A stretch of DNA of 64,000 nucleotides from Sinonovacula constricta (lineage: Eukaryota; Mollusca; Bivalvia; Cardiida; Solecurtidae): positions 29,825,994 through 29,889,993 of the forward strand of contig CM017561.1 in the NCBI GenBank assembly GCA_007844125.1, read 5' to 3'. The position numbers and the translations under genes were made by a program. Positions 33,710 to 64,000 of the stretch are shown here, one piece after another. Positions within the stretch are counted from its first letter, which is position 1. Each line of letters opens with the position of its first letter. The notes under the pieces are model-generated. The model was given only the letters and a program-made list of their open reading frames with translations. It was not told the origin of the DNA and searched no databases.

Positions 33710-34850
33710 TACATCGACAATCAACCTGATCTGCTTTATGTGAATTGAAACGGCTTTAACTAAAGCTTGACAACCGCCAATCGGTATGAGGTTAATTAAT
33801 ATTTGGCAGTCATTTAAATATCACACTGATCTGATAAAATCAGCGTGTTCGTGTTATTAATTAGACTGGAATTTTTTAATTCAGTTTAAATGCGCAAAGT
33901 TTCGAGTTGTCATGCCGGAAAACTATATAAAATGTGTATGCAATTACAAACAGAATACCATGATTCGCGTGTTTTGTCGTGTTTTTTTTTTTCTCTCAAG
34001 CATACATGTTCAAACGGGCAATTAGACCTTCAGTTTATATATATATAAAAACGTATTACTACGATTGTAAAACTTACTACATGTACTATGATTTTATACG
34101 AATCATAGCTTTAAATCATTTTAAGTTTAGCAAAAAAAAAAATTTGAAATTGTAAATTTAAATTAAGTGCGGTATCATTTTTCGAACGATCACTTTCATT
34201 TGGAATCGGTGTCCATTTTCATTTAACCAATGGAAGATCACACGCACTTTTCTTCTTCATTATCTTCTTTTGTTTCTAGAAATGCATAAACGTTTTCATT
34301 ACAGTTTCACGTAGCGAGAGTTTTCAAAGGCATCGAAGAGCTGATAAACGACCATTACACATTTGAACGAATGACTATGTACAAAGCGAGGTAACCCATT
34401 TAATCGGTTTTTGTCGCAACAGCTGCCTAACTTACTCCCCTTGTAAAGTCAAATACAAAGTCTAAATTTACTACGCTAAATGCATAATTTAAACTCAAAT
34501 TCAGCCATTTGATACAGGTATACATATTATTTGGTTCAATGTTGATATAATTTCCCACCTCAGCTTTCCTACATGCGAATTTGAGACAAAAAGCGTTGAA
34601 CCTGAATGTTGCTTGAATTCTGAGGCAAAGACATCGTCGGATACCCACGGTTGATTCTATTACGTATGGAGAGTAACGTAATAGAATCAACCGTGGGTAT
34701 CCACCGATGAGGCAAAGAATGGTAAATTAATACATATTTCATGCTGGAACCTAATAATTGAATGTTCAGAGCTATTTTGAATATCCAGACTTTATGAATG
34801 TGCACAAAAAATAAAAGTTGGCTGTGCCGAACACATACGTGGATAAATGG
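33710..34850. repeat. Old tandem duplication, copy 1
   Basis: Blocks shared in order with 34960-35935 are CAACCGCCAATCGGTA, TTTGGCAGTCA, GAAAACTATA, TTCGCGTGTTTT, TTAACCAATGGAAGAT, CAAAGCGAGGTAACCCATTT, CCCCTTGTAAAGTC, TTTTGAATATCCAGACTTT and AGTTGGCTGTG. The copies are well diverged. No family-like protein is seen in either; the minus-strand frames 34427-34690 and 35555-35821 share some residues only because the DNA is duplicated. Confidence 0.75.
34621..34718. mobile_element. Tiny palindromic insertion with 9-11-bp target duplication
   Basis: Perfect 27-bp inverted arms (34639-34665 and 34676-34702, containing GATACCCACGGTTGATTC) surround a 10-nt loop. Outside the arms are imperfect CATCG ends. 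TGAGGCAAAGA is present on both sides (34621-34631 and 34708-34718). The equivalent place in duplication copy 2 (about 35778-35800) lacks the palindrome. Long inverted repeats with a 9-bp-class duplication suggest a Mutator-like MITE. Confidence 0.8.
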
Positions 34851-34959
34851 GCGGGCGAACAGACGGAGGGATTAATCGATGAATAGATAGGTCGGACGGA
34901 TGGACGAACGAACGAAGAAACCAACGAACGGACGGACGAACGAACGAACAAACATCATA
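34851..34959. repeat. GAAC/GGAC-rich microsatellite
   Basis: Degenerate tetranucleotide repeats (GACGGACGAACGAACGAAC) separate the two duplication copies. Confidence 0.8.
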
Positions 34960-35935
34960 CATCGACCTGTGTAGGCAAGTTGAAATGGTTTAGTTTTGTG
35001 TAATGAAATGGTTTTAATCGATTGGAAGACAACCGCCAATCGGTAATTGATTTATTGACATTTGGCAGTCACTTTGAATTTCCACGCATCTAAAAAATTA
35101 CGCTTTTCGTGTAACAAACAGTGATTCTTTTCTTTTCAAAAATGTTGATATAGATGCACAAAAGTTCGATTTGTCTAGCCAGAAAACTATAAAAAAAATG
35201 TTTATTCACTAACAAACAAATGGCCACCATTCGCGTGTTTTTTTAATCATTCATGTTAAAACGAGGGTAAAGACCCAAAGTTTATATAACGATAATGCAA
35301 TGATTGTTTACAAAACGTATTTTGTCCAAATGTTTTTTCTTTAAATGGTTTAAGCTTTAGCAAAAAAATGTTTAAAATGCAAATGTAACGGTATGAATTC
35401 TATATCCATTTTTCTTAACCAATTGAAAATAACAAACACTTTTCTCCTCGTTGATCTTTATTTTTTACTAGAAATTTCGAAACCTCTTTATCACAGCTTT
35501 ACTTAGCGACAGTTTTCAATGGGATCTTGGGGCTTGTAACCTGCCATTATACAGTTAACCGGAATGAACAAAGCGAGGTAACCCATTTGATCGGTTTGGT
35601 GTTGCGACAGTTTTCGAAATTGTCCCCCTTGTAAAGTCTAATGTAAAGTACAAACTTACTGCAGTAAATACATTATTTGAACTCAGTTCAGTTAATGCGT
35701 TATTTGCGTCAATTTTGAAATATTTTCTCACCTCATTTTTTCCACAGAAAAGGAGCAGAAGCTGATAGGACCTGAATTCTGAGATTCGGCTACTTTTCTG
35801 AAGAATGGCAAATGAATACATGTTGTATTGTTGAGCTACATATTTTTAAAGGTTTTGATCTGTTTTGAATATCTAGACTTTTTGTATGTGGATACAATAT
35901 GATAGTTGGCTGTGAGCACATGCGAACGTGCAAAT
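34960..35935. repeat. Old tandem duplication, copy 2
   Basis: Counterpart of 33710-34850. Conserved landmarks are CAACCGCCAATCGGTA (about 35029), TAACCAATTGAAAATAAC, AACAAAGCGAGGTAACCC (about 35569), CCCCCTTGTAAAGTCTAAT and GAATATCTAGACTTTTTG. It lacks the palindromic insertion of copy 1. Confidence 0.75.
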
Positions 35936-36124
35936 GGATGCTTGATTCCAGGGGAGGATCCAGTTGTTTTTTTCCGGGCAAATCCTGACTGAGCGAGCGC
36001 CAGATGTGCTGACCGTGCTATGGGGTGTCCTCAGAAAACTTTTGAAATGTTGCAGTCAAAAAGGGCCATTTTTTGCATTCCAGAAGCTGCTAGTAAATTT
36101 AATCATAAGTCCAAACTGTTTGTA

Positions 36125-36290
36125 TCCGGCCACAATAGCTCAATTGGTAGAGCGTCGGCTTGCGGATCGTTGGGTCGCGGGTTTAACCCCGTTCAGTTCA
36201 GTCCCTGGGCACCTCATAAGTGCTATAATTATAGAAATGTCGCTGCACAGTATCGGAAAAAAAATGCCGGCAAATCCCATCTCCAAACTG
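36125..36290 (+). mobile_element. SINE family B, internally deleted
   Basis: The head GGCCACAATAGCTCAATTGG, then AGAGCGTCGGCTTGCGGATC and GGGTTTAACCCC is joined directly to the 3' part GTTCAGTCCCTGGGCACCTC, CTATAATTATAGAAATGTCG and GCCGGCAAATCCCATC. The middle body is absent. Confidence 0.8.
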
Positions 36291-36643
36291 TTCAGATTCA
36301 AATGACAAAGAAAATCTACAATCATATTGTTCATGGGATGATGAGAGAGGTCAAACTGAGGAGGAACCATAGGTACGAGTAGTGTAAGTGGTGTCTGGCG
36401 GGCATACTCACAAATGAAGAGTGTTTACATCTAGGAGCCAAAAAGCCAAATAGTGCCATTTTCTCCATTTCATATGCCTGACAGACCTCAGAAGGTTTTT
36501 ACACAAATAGTTTAGTTGCAATGCGTTTTTGTTGTTGTTGTTTGTCTGTTTTTGTTGTTGTTTGTTGTTGTGTTTTCCCAAGACATTTTAGGATTAAAAT
36601 AGGTGCTTAATCGTCTAATCTGTAGCACTGTATACATACATGG

Positions 36644-36914
36644 TCAGGGGCGTAGCTAGGCCTGATATGCTGCGTACGCATGACCACCAGGCGTGCGGGG
36701 GAGGGGGGAGGTGTTGCGGGGTTGGGTCCGGCATGCTTTCCAGGAAAATTTTGTGTTCCTAGAGCGTACATGGTGGCGTCTGTGGGTCGTTTTGATATCA
36801 AGGTATAACTAAGTGAAATTTCCCTTTCGACTCCCTCCGAGAGGTACATATATTATGACTACACAAAACAACAAACACATCATTGGTATAAGCCGTTGGG
36901 AAACAATCGACCGC

Positions 36915-36965
<51 letters not shown>

Positions 36966-36970
36966 TGTAT

Positions 36971-37001
<31 letters not shown>

Positions 37002-37008
37002 TATATAT

Positions 37009-37099
<91 letters not shown>

Positions 37100-37310
37100 T
37101 AACTAAACAAATCAAACTTAAATATTATATAAATCATATCAAATAATATATTAAGACATTGCTTTCAAAACAATTTCTAAGTATCTCCAAATGATGTCTT
37201 TAAGTAAAATAAAAAACAACAACAACACGTCTGCTCGCTAGCCGGTCCCAAGGCTAAATGAACTAACTATCCCGGCACGAAATCCACGTGCATATACCTA
37301 CGCCCCCCTT
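36644..37310. mobile_element. Candidate hAT-like element around the TTTA repeat
   Basis: The left side reads CAGGGGCGTAGCTAGGCC, a form typical of hAT ends. The right side reads TACCTACGCCCCCC, its approximate inverse. No clear target duplication or transposase was found, so boundaries are uncertain. Confidence 0.35.
36914..37101. repeat. (TTTA)n microsatellite, ~188 bp
   Basis: Nearly perfect ATTT tetranucleotide repeats with two or three substitutions. The Ile-Tyr-Leu-Phe frames here are translations of the tract. Confidence 0.97.
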
Positions 37311-38502
37311 CCCGCCTCCCCAACCCCCACCCTATCAGACAAACCGTAACAAGGAAAAGTAATTTTCATCTAATTCATCGCTTCAAACAAACGGAAATTA
37401 TATATAATATGTGTGGTGGTCCTGGGGACGGTGTTATCTAAGAGGTTCTGATTTGAAATAGTAGTACAATAGGCTACATACCCCGTACCAGGAACTACAG
37501 AAAAGTTGCTAAATGGTCTTAGCAATATTACTTTCTTTTTTTATTGTTGAAAAAGCGGTACAAGTTTATTGCTATATACACCTTTCCGCTTCGAGGGTAA
37601 GATTTTATTGTAGGTATTATTTTTTATGTTTTTGTTCTTTGGATACAATGTACGTGTAACCGACAGCATAGTTTCAACATCAGTGAAGATCCCATATCTT
37701 GGCAGCCATCTTTGATGGCAACTTCAAGGAATTTTCAGATGAATTGTATAGAGGCGTAAATTTTATTCTCTTGTAATTTCTTCATTTGTGGTCCAAAAAT
37801 TAAAATTTTATACACCATGGGAAAGCTCTTGAAATACGTATTTTTAGAATGCAATATTTTAAAAATGTATAGCTGCCCAAAAATTAATACACAGTAACAC
37901 ATAAATAAATAAAATTACTGCCTAATCCTTACACAAAATGAACAGTGTAACATTTTTGGTTAAATTTTGTTTACCTTTCAAACAAACAAAATTTAGTTTT
38001 AATATTTAAAATACTTCATAAAAGCTGTTAAATTTGATATAAAATTCAGTAAGATATACTGAAAAATAATACACAGTGGTGAATTTAATACAGCATATAT
38101 TTCTAGATTTCGGCCTGCATTAGCTTCTGCCTTCAAAGATGGCTGCATTAAACTGTCTTTCAGTGCCTATGACATCACATGGAAACCATCTATAGAAGAT
38201 ATTTTTGACAATTTCACGGGGTTGGGGTGTTAAGGTATTTTTTTTTTAATTATTATTTTGAGCTTCATTATCAAAATTTTGTTGCACTTTCTTTTCATTT
38301 TTGGTATCTCTAATCGAAGAGTATCGCATACTTTCAGTACAATACAAAATAGCTTGTAGATCTAGTTTATTTTTAGTGCATAAGTAATACTGATTTGCAC
38401 AATAGTGTGTTCCTGACGATTGGCCGTTATTATGTTTGGAACGTCTCTGATATTTTCGTTAACATCTACCGGGTTTTCCAATTCGCCAATGAATTAATTA
38501 AA
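37311..38502 (+). other. 5' flank and 5' UTR region of DNM1L
   Basis: AT-rich sequence upstream of the DNM1L start. AAGATGGCTGC-type YY1-like motifs occur at about 38137 and, reversed, at about 37703. No TATA box or certain transcription start was found. A splice-acceptor-like TTTCAG at 38331-38336 could mark a 5' UTR exon, but this is unproven. Confidence 0.3.
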
Positions 38503-60348
<21,846 letters not shown>

Positions 60349-61774
60349 ACACACATTGGCTGTGACACAGAACAACTATTAATGGGGATCACCAACCCGC
60401 AAACCATCACATTCATTAGAACTCATACGCACCTGTTAGTGCTCCACCACACCAGTGTTGTTATACATGTTATCCGGATCCATGTTATACCTGCATGTTA
60501 TACCTGCATGTTATACCTGTACATTGTGTAGAAGAACATTGAAATCTCCTAGCAGTTTTTTTTTTCATATAAGATGCATACTTATCTGAAAACTAAACAA
60601 TAAGGGTGCGTTTCATCATAAATCTTCAGAACGAATGAAAAACGTTCTTAAACGTTGGTGTTACGATCACTCCTAAGTGCATTTCACCACACCGTCATCA
60701 GTGTGATTGGTAGCAAATCGATCAACAGCGCAGATTTAAGAGTGATTTTGCTCTGAGTGTTTTCTGAAATATTAATGAAACTCTTTAAGAAGAAAAACCC
60801 TTTTTAAGAGAAAAAAAAAAAACGATCTTGAGATTTATGATCTTGAGATTTATGATGAAATGCACCCATAATCTCTTGAAGGTTAGTCTGCATTTGATGG
60901 GTAAATCGAATGAATATATGAATATATGAACTTTCGACTAAGAATGGGAAGAAAGTCCAAATCTGTAAGAACCCTTGTCCAAATCTGTTACAATATTTCT
61001 TTATCAAATACAGGTATAACATATCACTTTAAAGCAAAAAATCTAGTAGACAGCTCATTTTATCAAGCCAATTATATATCTACTTTTTATTTGCTAATAG
61101 AAATACAAAGTCATTCCAGATTTGTTCTGTGTTAAGGAAAATATTTTAAATCAAATTTTAAAAATGTTCTACAAATACCCCACTCAATGTTTCTAAGGAA
61201 CTAAAAACGTGAAGACATTTCCGCAAAATGCAGACATTTTAAAGTTGTGTTGAATTACTACAGTTTAATTTATGTTGTCTTGTAGATTTAAATTTTGTTG
61301 ACCTCTGCTCAATTTTGTTTATGTCTTTAATAAGCGTTATTTACCACACTTAGTTATTATTCTCTTCTTTTCATGGTCAAGGTTATTGTATAGGATAATC
61401 CAAATAAATTCAATATTCAGTATAAACAATTTACTAATTCTATTTACTATACACATGACAAGATATATTTCACTTGAGAACATGTTTCTTCAACAATAAA
61501 ACCTGTTTTAAGTTTGTGTCCTTCACAAGACTTATTATTATGCAAATGTTTATGACAATCATACCAAAGAAATATAATATGTGAATTTAAAATACAAGTT
61601 ATATAACATCATTTTGAATACAATTTTGAAAGACAACATGTGATGGTATGTCACATGTTGAGAAAATAAGCACAATAATGCTTGGTTTGTTATTGTAGTG
61701 ATCTTTGATGAATTTCAGCATCATTAGTGACATTTAAGTCTTTGACTTGGTAGAGTGTTGCACATTCTCTGTAG
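60349..61774 (+). other. DNM1L 3' UTR region with candidate poly(A) signals
   Basis: AT-rich sequence after the stop codon. It has a 14-bp motif (TGTTATACCTGCA) repeated in tandem at about 60465-60528. The first strong AATAAA is at 61495-61500. The real 3' end cannot be decided without transcript data. Confidence 0.4.
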
Positions 61775-62132
61775 TTTTAAGGTCATAAGATGCAAAGTCA
61801 AGTTTATAGGTCATGGGATTCAAGGTCAAGTTTGTAGGTCATAATATGCAAGGTCAAGTTTGTAGGTCATAAGATACAAGGTCAAGTTTGTAGGTCATAA
61901 GATGCAAAGTCGGGTTTGTAGGTCTTAGAATGTTATGTTATGTTTGTAGGTCATAAAGTGCAAGGTCAGGTTTGTAGGTCATGGGATGCAACATCAAGTT
62001 TGTAGGTCATAGAATGCAAGGTCAAGTTTGTAGGTCATGGGATGCAACATCAAGTTTGTAGGTCATAAGATGCAAGGTCAAGTTTGTAGTTCATAAGATG
62101 CAAGGACAAGTTTATAGGTCATAGAATGCAGG
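61775..62132. repeat. 28-bp minisatellite
   Basis: About 13 units of GGTCATAAGATGCAAGGTCA followed by AGTTTGTA, with point variants. If the 3' UTR extends to the second poly(A) candidate, it would lie in the transcript. Confidence 0.92.
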
Positions 62133-62475
62133 GTAGTAAGTGCCCTATGCAGATATTTATAGTACCGGTAGTAGCTTTGCATCTTTCTATGCCAAGTCTA
62201 ACCTGTTAAATTAAATTCACATGTGAAACATGTTCAGTCAGTATGGCTTCCACATAATGCTAGTTAATGTTTTCTTTACTTTTTGGTGTTATGTAAAGAT
62301 TTTTTTTATTAAAACAGCATCATGATGTGTCTATTGGCCAGATTGAGAAAAGTGCACTTGGAATCAATATTAATATGAATGTATTGGTATGAAATGTTGA
62401 TAGTGAATATGTCATTAACATTTCATTGGAATTGTTTTAATCAAAATGTGTGTTTAATCTTCTGTTGTATATAGA

Positions 62476-62481
62476 AATAAA
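62476..62481 (+). terminator. Second candidate poly(A) signal downstream of DNM1L
   Basis: AATAAA in an A/T-rich setting (AGAAATAAAAATATAC). An alternative distal 3' end would give a 2.1-kb 3' UTR. Inference only. Confidence 0.3.
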
Positions 62482-62924
62482 AATATACAAATAGGTATGT
62501 ACATTAGATTAGGAGTATCACTTAACACAGTTAGATATAGAAAGGCATAATGAATTAATGGCTGATTTTTATATTTTTTATTAACCATGTAACAATATTT
62601 CACTATTAAAATTCAAGAAAATACTCCTGTATGCTATTCCATATCATTTGAAGCAGAACGTTATTGTGAATTCTAAAGGCATGTTTATGGTGTACAATTA
62701 TTTTCTTGAGGTAGCATCTTGAAAGTTTTTTTGACAAATATAAATTAATCTGCTTCTCTTCTGCTTGAAATACACAAGCAGGTACAGAAAAGTAAAAAAG
62801 GGAATGATAAATGAGAAAACTGCAATTAGTGATAAATATGGCCTTTAAGGAAAGTAAGAAAGGACGGATTTGTACTGTCTGCACCCCATAACTAAATAAA
62901 CACCCTTGGGGGGTTGGGGGAGGG

Positions 62925-63345
62925 GGTGTGCCCTTGGTTTAGATTTGCTTACTTGTTAGCCTCTTACGATGAGAAAACAATTTCTAGTCAAGCTCAGACT
63001 TAGTAAGGGTTCAAGCTGACATGCATTGCACCTGTTGTTCTACCAAGCTTTTGGTTTGGGGTCTTCGTAAGAGATAACAGGGTGTTGTTATGTAGTGCTA
63101 GTATCCGTTTTTTACCTTCACCAACTGCTAGGCTTCTTACCACATGGGTATGAGTCTTGTTTTAGTGAAGGACTTTATGTTGGAAGGTCTTCCAACTGAC
63201 CTGCAATGTGCAGGGGTGGGGCTGAGGGTCTACCAATACTGAGATTGTCTGGGGTCTTCCGCCACCAATAGCTGGACGATGGTAAAATAATCATAAATAG
63301 TCGCTGCAATTCAACAAAACTAACTGGATGATGCTCACATGACTA
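62925..63345 (+). mobile_element. SINE family D copies (one or two, diverged)
   Basis: TGCCCTTGGTTTAGATTTGC, GCTTACTTGTTAGCCTCTTA and later CTAGGCTTCTTACCACATGG, TATGAGTCTTG, GTTGGAAGGTCTTCCAACTG, TGAGATTGTCTGGGGTCTTC and CGCCACCAATAGCTGGACG match family D. Two head-like parts suggest two overlapping insertions. Confidence 0.55.
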
Positions 63346-63457
63346 TAATTGTGTGATGTAGCTGATTAAAAGCTTAATCCAGTAAAATAAACTGGCTGTA
63401 AAAATTATGCTTCCACTGTAAATTTCAAACATTCAAGTAGCTCACATACTGTCCATT

Positions 63458-64000
63458 TATGAGTGTTTAAAGCTTGTCAGGTTTTTCGTCATTCTTGAGT
63501 GTTTAATGCTTGTTAAGTTTTTTTCTCATTCTTGAGTGTTTAAAACTTGTCAATTTTTTCACCATTCTTGAATGTTTAAAACTTGTCAAGTTTTTCATCA
63601 TTCTTGAGTGTTTAAAACTTGTCAAGTTTTTTTTCTCATTCTTGAGTGTTTAAAGCTTGTCAAGTTTGTCATCATTCTTGAGTGTTTAAAACTTGTCAAT
63701 TTTTTCACCATTCTTGAATGTTTAAAACTTGTCCAGTTTTTCATCATTCTTGAGTGTTTAAAGCTTGTCAAATTTTTTTCTCATTCTTGAGTGTTTAAAA
63801 CTTGTCAAGTTTTTCATCATTCTTGAGTGTTTAAAGCTTGTCAAGTTTTTTTCTTATTCTTGAGTGTTTAAAACTTGTCAAGTTTTTCATCATTCTTGAG
63901 TGTTGAAAACTTGTAAAGTTTTTTTTCTCATTCTTGAGTGTTTAAAACTTGTCAAGTTTTTCATCATTCTTGAGTGTTTACAGCTTGTCAAGTTTTTTTC
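63458..64000. repeat. 36-bp minisatellite running off the window end
   Basis: About 15 units of CATTCTTGAGTGTTTAAA followed by ACTTGTCAAGTTTTT, alternating TTTCTC and TTTCATC joints, so adjacent units alternate in type. It is still in register at the last base. The 63608-63790 frame is a repeat translation. Confidence 0.94.

Noticed and set aside
34427..35821. Minus-strand frames with partly matching sequence (FDFTRG)
   Set aside because: The similarity follows from the DNA duplication; no known family, and neither frame has convincing exon borders.
38395..38502. Upstream in-frame ATG extending DNM1L by 36 residues
   Set aside because: The extension has no DRP1 resemblance, and the downstream ATG gives P-loop Lys38 and Thr59 at the family's usual positions with a better start context.

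Overview
This window is nuclear DNA from an intron-rich, AT-rich invertebrate, most likely a bivalve mollusc. The evidence is introns with GT/AG borders, dense tRNA-derived SINEs and small inverted-repeat DNA transposons, long microsatellites, and two animal gene loci. The bivalve assignment rests on the general repeat style and is an inference. There is no bacterial-type gene organisation, CRISPR array or intact virus.

Left part (about 4.5-25.8 kb, minus strand): four tandem, intact two-exon caveolin genes, called A to D here. Each has a 19-20 codon first exon ending in phase 0 and a second exon of exactly 324 nt. The second exon carries the caveolin signature (FEDVLGEPEG), a scaffolding-like segment, the intramembrane hydrophobic stretch and a very cysteine-rich tail. 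The products are only 126-127 residues long with 15-17 cysteines. Introns grow from 378 to 1214 bp, and the flanks are unrelated except for shared repeats. Open plus-strand frames over the second exons are antisense shadows.

Middle part (about 25.9-38.4 kb): no convincing protein gene. It holds layered repeats: a hAT-like MITE with an 8-bp target duplication inserted in a duplicated segment, members of a MITE family bordered by TTAA, tRNA-derived SINEs, an old roughly 1.2-kb tandem duplication, a short palindromic insertion and a long TTTA microsatellite.

Right part (38.5-60.35 kb, plus strand): a complete dynamin-1-like (DRP1/DNM1L) gene with 16 coding exons and 2142 coding nt (713 residues). 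The reading frame closes exactly across all introns. The G1, G2, G3 and G4 GTPase motifs, the stalk, a Ser-rich variable domain with two probable phosphosites and the GTPase effector domain are all present. Its introns carry many SINEs and MITEs. The 3' flank contains candidate poly(A) signals and two minisatellites, one of which runs off the end of the window.

The two loci are not an operon. Both families act on membranes (caveolae at the plasma membrane; mitochondrial and peroxisomal fission), but nothing in the sequence links them functionally. All coordinates were read by eye; splice sites were chosen by GT/AG, frame closure and family similarity, and UTR ends are not defined.
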